Positions 1 through 6,277 of a stretch of 9,799 nucleotides of DNA are shown piece after piece. The notes under the pieces are model-generated. The model was not told the origin of the DNA and searched no databases. It saw only the letters and a program-made list of their open reading frames with translations. The position numbers and the translations under genes were made by a program. Source of the DNA: Deltaproteobacteria bacterium (lineage in GTDB: Bacteria > Desulfobacterota > Desulfobaccia > Desulfobaccales > Desulfobaccaceae); contig VGSX01000118.1 in NCBI GenBank assembly GCA_016874895.1, positions 1-9,799 of the forward strand, written 5' to 3'. Each line of letters opens with the position of its first letter. Position 1 is the first letter of the stretch.

Positions 1-334
1 GCTGCAGCATATCGATCTTTGGCCGGTTCAGCAGCCGGCCGTTGGTGCACAGCAGACTCTGCAGGCCCACCCCTTGGGCTTCCCCCAGAATTTCCGCCAG
101 GTGAGGATAGAGGAGGGGTTCGCCGCCGGTAAAAACGCAATAACGCACCCCCTCCGCCGCCATGATACCGAGTCCCCGACGGAGTCGGGCCGGGTCGGCC
201 ATGATCCAGTCCTTCGGGGCCAGCCGGGAAAAATTACAGAACCGGCACCGGGCATTGCAGGCATTGGTAAGGGCGATCTGGACGAAACCAGGCCCCCCTC
301 TGGCCAGCAGACGGAGCCACTCTCTCACTCGCAT
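1..334 (-). CDS. Radical SAM protein, N-terminal 111 residues (cut by window edge)
   Basis: The frame opens at an ATG at 334 and is still open at base 1, so only the N-terminal part is visible. Residues 26-33 read CNARCRFC, the CxxxCxxC motif that holds the radical SAM 4Fe-4S cluster. Residues 66-74 read CVFTGGEPL, containing the GGEP motif that contacts S-adenosylmethionine, and 96-99 read CTNG, typical of the third strand in MoaA/PqqE-like enzymes. The upstream frame is closed by the hpnJ stop codon, so this ATG is the first usable standard start apart from a CTG. The ribosome-binding site is weak (GGCAGG). It starts 21 bases after hpnJ on the same strand and is almost certainly co-transcribed with it. 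Substrate is unknown. HpnH is unlikely because the N-terminus does not resemble it. A role in hopanoid or other lipid modification is inferred from context only. Confidence 0.88.
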   Translation of the reverse strand, partial: MRVREWLRLLARGGPGFVQIALTNACNARCRFCNFSRLAPKDWIMADPARLRRGLGIMAAEGVRYCVFTGGEPLLYPHLAEILGEAQGVGLQSLLCTNGRLLNRPKIDMLQ

Positions 335-355
335 GGGTCGAGAGCCTGCCAGTCT

Positions 356-1786
356 TCAGGGTTTACAGGCCTGATCTTGCTGGCGCCGGAATAAAAAGGT
401 GAAAAATTCCCTGGCTTCTTTAAGAAGCCGGCGTCGTTCCTCACGGTCCACCAGCATGGTCTGGGCAGCCCGCCACATATAGCGGGGCCGAAAATAAAAA
501 CGGCGGTAAAACATGGGCACCGCAGCAAAGATTTCCTCCGCCGGCAGGCCCGGGTAATCAATGACACACTTCTGATAGCCGGTATCCCCGTCAACCAGGG
601 CACCGGGGCGGAAATAGCCCCCAGAAGTGCAGAAGTCATAAAATTCAGTGCCGGGGTAAGGTGTGGCCAGGGATACCTGAATGGTGTCCGGGTCCAACTC
701 GCAGGCGAAACGCATGGACTCCTCCAGGGTGGCGGGGGTCTCCCCGGGCAGACCCACCATGAAGGCCCCGTGCACCTGGATGCCCAATTCCTTGCACCAC
801 CTGGTGAACGTGCGGGCCAAATCCGGGGTGGCGCCCTTGTGGATGTTGTGCAGAATCTGGGAGTTGCCGCTCTCGTAGCCCACCACCAGGAGGCGCAGGC
901 CGCCTTGTTTCAAAGCCTTCAAGGTTTCATAGCTGGTGGTGACCCGGGCCGTTGCCGACCAGGTGCATTTCAGGGGCTGCAAGGCTTGGGCAATGAGGCG
1001 GGCCCGTTCCCCATCAACGGTGAAGGTGTCGTCATCAAAGAAGATTTCCGCGGCCTGGGGGAACAGTTCCAGGGCCCGGCGCACCTCCGCGGCAACATCC
1101 GCCACACTGCGCCGGCGATACCGCCGGCCCGTGAAGGTCTGGGGCCACAGGCAATAAGCGCAGCGGCTGGGGCAGCCCCGGCCGGTGTAAATGGAGACGT
1201 ACGGGTCTTTCAAGTAGGGGATATGGTAGCGCTCGATCTGGAGGTCCCGGTGATAAATGTCACTTACCCAGGGCAGGGCGTCCAGGTCCTCGATCCAGGG
1301 ACGGTCGGGGTTGTGACGAATAGTGCCATTATCCAGGTAAGTTAAACCCAGAATAGTCTCCCAGGGCCGTCCTTCGGCCACTTCTTGTATGGTGTAATCA
1401 AATTCCCGCCGGGCCACGAAATCCACCGCGCTGCCCTCCTGGAGGGCATCCTCGGGTCGAATGCTGACATGGGGGCCCACCAGCCCCAGCACCAGATTGG
1501 GGTTGGCTGCTTTGAGATGCTGGGCCGTCTTGAGGTCATAGGCCAGGGAGGGCGTGGTGGTGAAGAGCACTGCCAGTTCATAGTCCCTGGCCTGGGCCGC
1601 CACTTCCTCCACCCCTAAATTCAAGGGCGGGGCGTCCAGGACCCGGCTTGCCGGGATGAGGCCGGCGGGATAACAGAGCCAGGTGGGGTACCAGAACGAG
1701 GTTACTTCCCGGGTGGCTTGATAACGGGAACCGGCCCCGCCATCGAAACTTTTAAAAGACGGTGGATTCAATAACAGAGTGCGCAT
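356..1786 (-). CDS. hpnJ: Hopanoid-biosynthesis radical SAM protein HpnJ
   Basis: This 476-residue protein has the layout of the B12-binding-domain radical SAM family. An N-terminal Rossmann-like domain covers about residues 1-140 and opens with MRTLLLNPPSFKSFDGGAGS, which I recognise as HpnJ-like. The cluster motif CPSRCAYC is at 205-212, with FFDDDTF near 250 and the MVGLPGET loop further on. HpnJ is known as the enzyme needed to convert bacteriohopanetetrol-glucosamine into the cyclitol ether, by radical ring contraction of the sugar. The ATG at 1786 has a good ribosome-binding site (AAAGGA) about 9 bases upstream. It has its own promoter candidate (1882-1910) and a leader of about 90 bases. 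A radical SAM gene follows 21 bases downstream. The usual partners HpnI and HpnK are not in this window. Another B12-binding radical SAM enzyme remains possible. Confidence 0.85.
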   Translation of the reverse strand: MRTLLLNPPSFKSFDGGAGSRYQATREVTSFWYPTWLCYPAGLIPASRVLDAPPLNLGVEEVAAQARDYELAVLFTTTPSLAYDLKTAQHLKAANPNLVLGLVGPHVSIRPEDALQEGSAVDFVARREFDYTIQEVAEGRPWETILGLTYLDNGTIRHNPDRPWIEDLDALPWVSDIYHRDLQIERYHIPYLKDPYVSIYTGRGCPSRCAYCLWPQTFTGRRYRRRSVADVAAEVRRALELFPQAAEIFFDDDTFTVDGERARLIAQALQPLKCTWSATARVTTSYETLKALKQGGLRLLVVGYESGNSQILHNIHKGATPDLARTFTRWCKELGIQVHGAFMVGLPGETPATLEESMRFACELDPDTIQVSLATPYPGTEFYDFCTSGGYFRPGALVDGDTGYQKCVIDYPGLPAEEIFAAVPMFYRRFYFRPRYMWRAAQTMLVDREERRRLLKEAREFFTFLFRRQQDQACKP

Positions 1787-1805
1787 CAGAATACTTTCCT
1801 TTAAA

Positions 1806-1877
1806 CCTGTCGGCCGTCTATGGGCAAAACCTCTTCGGGTCTGCTTTTGCCACGTTATACCAGGTAACGGGAACAGG
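1806..1877 (-). promoter_or_regulatory. Possible structured 5' leader of hpnJ
   Basis: Between the predicted transcription start (about 1875) and the hpnJ ribosome-binding site, the minus strand can form a closing stem (CCTGT with ACAGG, at 1873-1877 and 1806-1810). Inside it sits a hairpin with seven perfect pairs (GGCAAAA with TTTTGCC, 1823-1829 and 1845-1851), whose loop contains a further small pairing. The closing stem ends just before the AAAGGA ribosome-binding site. I could not match it to a known riboswitch core; in particular the c-di-GMP and cobalamin boxes are absent. The fold is inferred by eye. Confidence 0.35.
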
Positions 1878-1881
1878 AATC

Positions 1882-1910
1882 ATGATAGCAAGGCTCTCTC
1901 ACGTTGCCAA
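1882..1910 (-). promoter_or_regulatory. Sigma70-type promoter for hpnJ
   Basis: On the minus strand TTGGCA (1905-1910) and TATCAT (1882-1887) are separated by exactly 17 bases. Each hexamer matches its consensus at five of six positions. Transcription would start near 1875 and give hpnJ a leader of about 90 bases. The site lies in the gap between purF and hpnJ, so hpnJ can be expressed independently of purF. Confidence 0.6.
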
Positions 1911-1958
1911 GAAGATTTTCCGCACCAGCGGCTAAAGGCGGGAGGCACCCGGCTCTCC

Positions 1959-1980
1959 TGCTCGGGGCGAAACCCGAGCA
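1959..1980 (-). other. Strong hairpin just after purF stop
   Basis: TGCTCGGG and CCCGAGCA form eight perfect pairs around a six-base loop, and the hairpin begins 4 bases after the purF stop codon. It is placed like a terminator or an mRNA 3' stabiliser. No T-run follows on the minus strand, so a standard intrinsic terminator is not supported. Confidence 0.45.
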
Positions 1981-1984
1981 CGTC

Positions 1985-3412
1985 TTATCTGGCCAGGCAG
2001 GCTTCAAAACACGTCTTGGAGAAATCACCCGCCAGTTCCACGGCGTAGTCCCCGTTAAAACAGGCCAGGCAGAATCCCTGGCTGTCCATACGGGTGGCGG
2101 CCGTCATGCCCTCCAGGCTGATGTAGCCCAAGTAGTCAAGTCCCAGATAGTCTCTGATTTCCGCCACCGTCTTATGGGTGGCGATGAGCTCGCCCTTGCT
2201 GGAAAAATCGATGCCGTAGTAACAGGGATAGCGCGTGGGCGGGCAACTCACCACCATGCTTACCTCCTTGGCCCCGGCTTCCCGCAGGGTCTTTACCCGG
2301 GTGCGGGAGGTCGTGCCCCGAATGATGGAATCCTCGACTACGACAATGCGTTTCCCCTGGAGAATTTCCCTGACCGGATTAAGCTTCACCCGGACGGAAA
2401 AATCCCGCATGCTCTGGGAAGGTTGAATAAAGGTGCGGCCCACGTAGTGGTTGCGGATCACCCCCATCTCAAAGGGAACCCTCAAAGCCTCGGCATAGCC
2501 CAGGGCCGCGTAGGTTCCCGAGTCGGGAAAAGGCATGGCCAGGTCCACGGTGAGGGGGTGCTCCTGGGCCAGCCTCGCCCCCAGACGTTTGCGGATCTGG
2601 TACACATTGGCCCCGAAGATGCGGCTGTCGGGGCGGGCGAAATAGATGAACTCGAAGATGCAGAACTTTTTGGGCGCAGGGGGCAGGGTTTTATAAGAAG
2701 TCAGGCCGTTTTCGGACAGGACTACGATTTCCCCGGGTTCTACGTCCCGGAGATATTCCGCCTGCACCAGGTCCAGGGCGCAGGTCTCCGAAGCCAGCAA
2801 CAGGGAGCCGTTGAGCTGGCCCAGGCACAGAGGACGGAAGCCGTGCGGGTCCCGGGCGCCGATGACCAGGTCTCGGGTGGCCAATACCAGGGAATACGCC
2901 CCCCGCACTTCTGCCAAAGCCTCACTCAAGGCCCCTACCATCCCACGGCGGGCATGGCGGGCTATGAGATGCACGATGACCTCAGTGTCCATGGTGGACT
3001 GAAAGATGGAGCCCTCCTCCTCCAGGCGGTGCCGGATCTCCATGGCGTTCACCAGGTTGCCGTTGTGGCCGATGGCCAGGGTTTCGCCGCCGTGGTGCAC
3101 CACGAAGGGCTGGGCGTTGCGCAACAGCGTGGACCCGGTGGTGGAGTAGCGCACATGCCCGATGGCAAGATGGCCGCTCAGGCTATCCAGCACCGGCTGC
3201 TGAAAAACGTCGGGCACCAGCCCCAAACCCTTGTGCTGTCGGACCTGGTAACCGTCGCCAGTGACGATGCCGCAGGATTCCTGGCCCCGGTGCTGGAGGG
3301 CATACAGGCCGAAGTAGGCCAGCCGGGCCGCTTCCGGATGACCGTAAATACCGAAGATGCCGCAGTATTCCTTGGGAGGGCTGTTGCCTGGGAGATTATC
3401 GGGAGGGTTCAT
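1985..3412 (-). CDS. purF: Amidophosphoribosyltransferase (PurF)
   Basis: PurF catalyses the first committed step of purine synthesis: PRPP plus glutamine gives 5-phosphoribosylamine, glutamate and pyrophosphate. The 475-residue protein has an N-terminal glutamine amidotransferase domain with the catalytic cysteine at 17 (EYCGIFGIYG). Residues 1-16 look like the propeptide that is removed to free this cysteine. HRGQES (41-46) and a GHNGNL segment follow. The phosphoribosyltransferase PRPP loop reads VVVEDSIIRGTTSRT near 357-371. Cysteines 251, 397, 448 and 451 (the last two in GFCLACF) fit the four ligands of the 4Fe-4S cluster of the Bacillus-type enzyme. The ATG at 3412 is the first possible start, because an in-frame TAA lies 6 bases upstream; no clear ribosome-binding site is visible. 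It stands alone rather than in a pur operon, with a small inserted element directly upstream. Confidence 0.97.
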   Translation of the reverse strand: MNPPDNLPGNSPPKEYCGIFGIYGHPEAARLAYFGLYALQHRGQESCGIVTGDGYQVRQHKGLGLVPDVFQQPVLDSLSGHLAIGHVRYSTTGSTLLRNAQPFVVHHGGETLAIGHNGNLVNAMEIRHRLEEEGSIFQSTMDTEVIVHLIARHARRGMVGALSEALAEVRGAYSLVLATRDLVIGARDPHGFRPLCLGQLNGSLLLASETCALDLVQAEYLRDVEPGEIVVLSENGLTSYKTLPPAPKKFCIFEFIYFARPDSRIFGANVYQIRKRLGARLAQEHPLTVDLAMPFPDSGTYAALGYAEALRVPFEMGVIRNHYVGRTFIQPSQSMRDFSVRVKLNPVREILQGKRIVVVEDSIIRGTTSRTRVKTLREAGAKEVSMVVSCPPTRYPCYYGIDFSSKGELIATHKTVAEIRDYLGLDYLGYISLEGMTAATRMDSQGFCLACFNGDYAVELAGDFSKTCFEACLAR

Positions 3413-3441
3413 CTGTTAATCTGGATCATGGTGGCAGAGTT

Positions 3442-3581
3442 GTAGGCGTTCAGCTATCAGCTATCAGCATAAACAATGGGTTAGGCAAACCAATCGAGAA
3501 ACCAGCGACCTGCCATTTTGGAATAACTATTTGAATTTAATGCATTAGCTGACGGATGTAAGCTGACCGCTGAACGCTTAC
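3442..3581. mobile_element. 140-bp IS66-like MITE with 8-bp target duplication
   Basis: The two ends are 21-base inverted repeats matching at 18 of 21 positions: left 3442-3462 begins GTAGGCGTTCAGC, and the reverse complement of 3561-3581 begins GTAAGCGTTCAGC. The element is flanked by a perfect direct repeat GCAGAGTT at 3434-3441 and 3582-3589, directly abutting both ends. IS66-family elements are known for ends starting GTAA and for 8-base target duplications, so this is best read as a non-autonomous IS66 derivative. It encodes no protein. The ends contain seven-base repeats (TTCAGCT, ATCAGCT, GTCAGCT). The inserted site lies 22 bases upstream of the purF start codon. Confidence 0.8.
3466..3493 (-). 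promoter_or_regulatory. Weak promoter candidate for purF inside the MITE
   Basis: On the minus strand TTGGTT (3488-3493) and TATGCT (3466-3471) are 16 bases apart and point toward purF. The -35 matches only three of six bases and the -10 four of six. It is the best candidate I found in the purF upstream region. If used, the inserted element would supply the purF promoter. Confidence 0.25.
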
Positions 3582-3617
3582 GCAGAGTTTATCCGAAAGT
3601 GCTGGGTCAGGAAAAAT

Positions 3618-3653
3618 AAAAAGGCAAGAAAAGCCCACCTCCTGCCTTTTTTT
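3618..3653 (-). terminator. Intrinsic terminator after the four-helix-bundle gene
   Basis: AAAAAGGCA (3618-3626) pairs with TGCCTTTTT (3643-3651) around a 16-base loop. Read on the minus strand, the stem ends in a T-rich run (TTTTTATTTTT). It would end transcription from the four-helix-bundle gene before it reaches purF. The plus strand also has a seven-base T-run, so it may work in both directions, although no plus-strand gene feeds it here. Confidence 0.6.
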
Positions 3654-3722
3654 ATATTCTAACAGTCTTTAGGAAAAATGATAGCAGTTTTTTACGCCAC
3701 CCTTTTCAGCCAACTCCAACGG

Positions 3723-4079
3723 TCAGTTCAGGCTGGCGGCCAGTACTTGCAGCATGCCGTCCAAGTCTGCCGCTTTGTGCAGCAGCGGCTCGATTCCTGC
3801 CGCAGACAGGGCCGGGTTTTCCTGCGCAGCAACCAGGTGGCCCTTCAGTTCCGTCAGCTCCTGCCGGGAAATTACCAGAAATTCTGAAAATTCCGGCCCC
3901 ATTCCCTGGTGCTGTCCTTCCCCCAGGTTCGTGGCGATACCCATGGCCGCCCGCCGGATGTCCATGATCAAGCCGAAGACCTGCATCCTCGGCCAGGTTT
4001 CCGTCACCTGATAGATATCCTTGAAAAGCTGCACGGCTGTTTCCAGGGCCTCGCTATGGTGGTTCGTTACAGTTTCGAT
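3723..4079 (-). CDS. Four-helix-bundle protein (23S rRNA intervening-sequence protein family)
   Basis: The product has the signature of the small four-helix-bundle family: a helix like ALETAVQLFKDIYQVTETWP, then RRAAMGIATNLGEG, then EFSEFLVISRQELTELKGHL. Family members form helical bundles, some are encoded inside 23S rRNA genes, and one (Avd) assists diversity-generating retroelements; the general function is unknown, and neither context is present here. The open frame extends to a TTG at 4148, but I place the start at the ATC at 4079. An exact AGGAGGT (4087-4093) sits 7 bases before it, the resulting 118-119 residues match the usual family length, and a perfect TATAAT box (4107-4112) would start the transcript downstream of TTG 4148. 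No ATG or GTG is available; another in-frame TTG is at 4097. Gene identity is well supported, the start much less so. Confidence 0.8.
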   Translation of the reverse strand: METVTNHHSEALETAVQLFKDIYQVTETWPRMQVFGLIMDIRRAAMGIATNLGEGQHQGMGPEFSEFLVISRQELTELKGHLVAAQENPALSAAGIEPLLHKAADLDGMLQVLAASLN

Positions 4080-4086
4080 TGTCGCG

Positions 4087-4093
4087 ACCTCCT
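4087..4093 (-). promoter_or_regulatory. Consensus ribosome-binding site that points to an ATC codon
   Basis: The minus strand carries AGGAGGT, followed after 7 bases by ATC (4077-4079) in frame with the four-helix-bundle protein. There is no ATG, GTG or TTG in any frame at usable distance. The site decides the start of that gene, or marks a start codon lost by mutation. Confidence 0.55.
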
Positions 4094-4106
4094 GCAACTG
4101 AGTGAA

Positions 4107-4112
4107 ATTATA
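4107..4112 (-). promoter_or_regulatory. Perfect -10 box for the four-helix-bundle gene
   Basis: TATAAT is read on the minus strand in an AT-rich stretch upstream of the gene. The -35 region 17 bases away (TTAGCT, 4130-4135) is weak. Transcription would start near 4100, giving a leader of about 20 bases up to the ATC at 4079 and excluding the TTG codons farther upstream. Confidence 0.45.
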
Positions 4113-4238
4113 GATTGTATATTTTAACAAGCTAATCAACCTAGTCAAAAAATCAAGTTATTAGTTTTGTTTTGGCAACTTTCTCCAGTTAATTCTTGTC
4201 AACGCCGTTGACTTAGGAAGACGGCGACTTGGCAACTT

Positions 4239-4270
4239 ATTAAAATCCCCTCTATCCCCCCCTTGAAAAA
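4239..4270. repeat. Single copy of the AAAATCCCC-type interspersed repeat
   Basis: The stretch reads ATTAAAATCCCC followed by a second C-run and TTGAAAAA. It resembles the left arm of the palindrome at 8792-8882. It lies in the 4080-4397 gap together with a palindrome GTCAAC-GCC-GTTGAC (4198-4212) and two copies of TTGGCAACTT (4172-4181 and 4229-4238). I see no gene in the gap. Confidence 0.55.
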
Positions 4271-4342
4271 CTTTGCATTACCCACAAGTTCGGGGACGGC
4301 GGTTTGGCTTGGGGATAACAAAAAGGAATTATTAATTAATGT

Positions 4343-4391
4343 ACCCACTGACCACTGGACTCTGACCACTGACCACTGGACTCTGACCACT
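4343..4391 (-). repeat. Seven-unit heptamer array (AGTGGTC type)
   Basis: Forty-nine bases divide exactly into seven 7-base units. On the minus strand they are AGTGGTC (four times), AGAGTCC (twice) and a variant AGTGGGT. At a larger scale this is a 21-base unit repeated just over twice (4347-4367 and 4368-4388). The first unit begins 6 bases after the cobS stop codon, in the sense of cobS transcription. There are no spacers, so it is not a CRISPR array. Confidence 0.85.
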
Positions 4392-4397
4392 TTCCTC

Positions 4398-5138
4398 TCA
4401 GAGCCAGCCTGATAGCACCAACAGGGCCACTATCTCCATAATTTCATTGGTGGCCCCCAGCACATCCCCCGTAACCCCCCCCAGCCGGTGGCGGAAATAC
4501 CGGGCCAGACCCAGGGTAGCCAGGGCCGCGGCCAGCAACGCGGCCAAACCCTGCCATTGCCCGGCCACTATCACAATTACGACGGCACTGGCCCCCGCCA
4601 AAGCCATTATCCGGCCTGTGGTCAGGGCGGTCATGGCCTCCCCCAGACCCCCTTCAGGCCGAGCGTAGGGTGACAGGTAGGCCAGGAGCACCATAGCGGA
4701 CCGGCTCACCACTGGAAATATCAGCAAAAAGCCGGTCTGGCCCGTCTCCAGCAGGCCGGTGAGGAGGCCATATTTGACCAGGAGCGTCAGGGCGATACCC
4801 ACCGCGCCAAAGGCCCCCACCGAGTGGTCTTTCATGATGCGCAGGGAGTCTGCCCGGGTATGGCCGCCTCCGAGGCCGTCCAGGGTATCCGCCAGGCCGT
4901 CCAGGTGCAGGGCTCGGGTGGTAATGGCCAGCAGCGCCACCAGCAGGGCGGCTTTCGCCGGAGCGGGCAGCCACGGCTGCAGGCCCAGGGCGGCTGCCGC
5001 CAGGAGCCCCCCGAGAAACAGCCCCACCAGGGGGAACCAGGCCATGGAGGCGGCCAGTTCCCGGGCCTCGGCAGTGAGCCGGCGGGGCAACGGCATGATG
5101 GTGAGAAAGGTCAGGGCCAGACCGAATTCTTTCAGCAT
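4398..5138 (-). CDS. cobS: Adenosylcobinamide-GDP ribazoletransferase (cobalamin synthase)
   Basis: CobS joins adenosylcobinamide-GDP to alpha-ribazole (or its phosphate) to complete adenosylcobalamin, and acts in the inner membrane. The 246-residue protein has the family motif HLDGLADTLDG at 78-88, then ADSLRIMKDHSVGAFG near 96-111, and GGVTGDVLGATNEIMEI at 220-236. Hydrophobic stretches near residues 37-52, 62-75, 110-130, 136-155 and 178-210 fit a multi-pass membrane protein. Its ATG overlaps the cobT stop in TAATG by one base, so the two are translationally coupled. It is the last gene of the cobUTS group and is followed 6 bases after its stop by a heptamer array. No intrinsic terminator with a T-run was seen. 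Length is normal for the family. Confidence 0.96.
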   Translation of the reverse strand: MLKEFGLALTFLTIMPLPRRLTAEARELAASMAWFPLVGLFLGGLLAAAALGLQPWLPAPAKAALLVALLAITTRALHLDGLADTLDGLGGGHTRADSLRIMKDHSVGAFGAVGIALTLLVKYGLLTGLLETGQTGFLLIFPVVSRSAMVLLAYLSPYARPEGGLGEAMTALTTGRIMALAGASAVVIVIVAGQWQGLAALLAAALATLGLARYFRHRLGGVTGDVLGATNEIMEIVALLVLSGWL

Positions 5139-6202
5139 TAATCCTGGTCGCTCACCCCGGCCTCGGCAAAGGTGGCCATTTCCCGGTAAATTTTTACTCC
5201 CGCCTCCAACAGGCTCATCCCGAGAGCTGCACCGGTACCCTCGCCCAGGCGCATCCTTAGTTGCAATAGAGGTTCCAATTTCAATTCCGCCAACATGACC
5301 TGGTGGCCGAATTCCGCAGATTGATGCGCGGCTGCAAGATAATCCCGCACTGCCGGGCAGAGGCGGACCGCCAGCAGCGCCGCGGCTGTGGCAATGAAAC
5401 CGTCCACCAGGACCGGCCGCCGGGCCGCGGCCGACCCTAAGATAAGCCCGGCCAGACCGGCGATTTCCAGGCCCCCCAATCGGGCCAGAACCCCCATCGG
5501 GTCGCCGGGGTCCGGTCGATGGAGGGCCAAGGCTCGCTCAATCACCTGCACCTTGTGCCGGTAGCTGTGATCATCCACCCCGGTGCCCCGGCCGGTGACC
5601 GCAGCAGCTGGTTTGCCGGTAAAAACCGCGGCCAGGGCCGCGGCGGGGGTGGTGTTGCCGATGCCCATCTCACCGGTGGCCAACACGTCGGCCCCGGCGG
5701 CAATGTTTTCCTGGGCCAGCTCAATGCCGCAGAGAAGCGCCGCCTCGGCCTCATCCCGGCTCATGGCTGCTTCCCGGGCCAGGTTGCCGGTACCATATCT
5801 CACTTTGCGGGAGATAAGACCCGGCATACCCGGGAAGTCGTGGTTGACGCCGATATCCACTATCTGGACCTCGGCCCCCACGTGGCGGGCCAGCACATTG
5901 ATGCCGGCCCCCCCTTGCACAAAATTGGCCACCATCTGGAAAGTGACCTCCTGGGGGTAGGCGCTGACGCCTTCGGCCACCACGCCGTGGTCCCCGGCGA
6001 AAATCACCACCGCTTTTTTCCTGATGATGGGGGACATTTCCTCCCGGACCGCCACGTACCAGGCCGCCAGCTCTTCCAAGCGACCCAGGCTGCCCCGGGG
6101 CTTGGTCAGTTGATCCAGACGGGCCTGGGCTCTGGCCAGCCACTCCGGGTTGAGAGGTTGAATCTGTTTCAGGGTTTGCTGTAACACGTCCGTCATCATC
6201 AT
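5138..6202 (-). CDS. cobT: Nicotinate-nucleotide:dimethylbenzimidazole phosphoribosyltransferase
   Basis: CobT transfers phosphoribose from nicotinate mononucleotide to the lower-ligand base (dimethylbenzimidazole in the classic pathway), giving alpha-ribazole phosphate and nicotinate. The 354-residue protein shows LTKPRGSLGRLE (32-43), FAGDHGV (68-74), GEMGIGNTTPA (177-187), VTGRGTGVDD (from 202) and GEGTGAAL, where Glu321 is the expected catalytic base. The start is ambiguous among three consecutive ATG codons (6202, 6199, 6196); an AAGG lies 11 bases before the first. Just upstream, ATGACGGACAGATGA is a four-codon frame whose stop overlaps the start, and ATGACGGAC occurs twice 17 bases apart, so a small duplication may have built this start region. 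The gap to cobU is 169 bases, long for an operon, and holds strong hairpins. Confidence 0.97.
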   Translation of the reverse strand: MMMTDVLQQTLKQIQPLNPEWLARAQARLDQLTKPRGSLGRLEELAAWYVAVREEMSPIIRKKAVVIFAGDHGVVAEGVSAYPQEVTFQMVANFVQGGAGINVLARHVGAEVQIVDIGVNHDFPGMPGLISRKVRYGTGNLAREAAMSRDEAEAALLCGIELAQENIAAGADVLATGEMGIGNTTPAAALAAVFTGKPAAAVTGRGTGVDDHSYRHKVQVIERALALHRPDPGDPMGVLARLGGLEIAGLAGLILGSAAARRPVLVDGFIATAAALLAVRLCPAVRDYLAAAHQSAEFGHQVMLAELKLEPLLQLRMRLGEGTGAALGMSLLEAGVKIYREMATFAEAGVSDQD

Positions 6203-6277
6203 CTGTCCGTCATCCTTTTGATCTTAAATCGTCATGGGCTTTCATGCGCCACCTGGGCAAATTAATAATCCAGGCTG

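Noticed and set aside
770..1345. Plus-strand open frame (191 codons) opposite hpnJ
   Set aside because: Antisense shadow of a confidently identified gene.
1806..1877. hpnJ leader as a c-di-GMP riboswitch
   Set aside because: A GGCAAA string is present, but the following conserved ACGCAAAGCC-type segment is missing.
1904..3445. Long plus-strand open frame (513 codons) opposite purF
   Set aside because: It is the antisense shadow of purF, lacks family motifs, and purF is unmistakable on the other strand.
3723..4079. Four-helix-bundle gene as an Avd accessory of a diversity-generating retroelement, or as an insert in a 23S rRNA gene
   Set aside because: No reverse transcriptase, template or variable repeat, and no rRNA sequence, is present in the window.
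4198..4226. Terminator for cobS (palindromes GTCAAC-GCC-GTTGAC and CGCCGT/ACGGCG)
   Set aside because: No T-run follows on the minus strand and the site lies almost 200 bases beyond the cobS stop.
4199..4390. Small minus-strand frame with a repeated VRVQWSV peptide
   Set aside because: The peptide repeat is just the heptamer DNA array read as protein; the frame spans other intergenic repeats and has no ribosome-binding site.
4343..4391. Tandem repeats considered as a CRISPR array
   Set aside because: The units are contiguous 7-mers with no spacers, and no cas genes are present.
5519..6184. Plus-strand open frame (221 codons) opposite cobT
   Set aside because: Antisense shadow; composition is rich in glycine and histidine and shows no domain.
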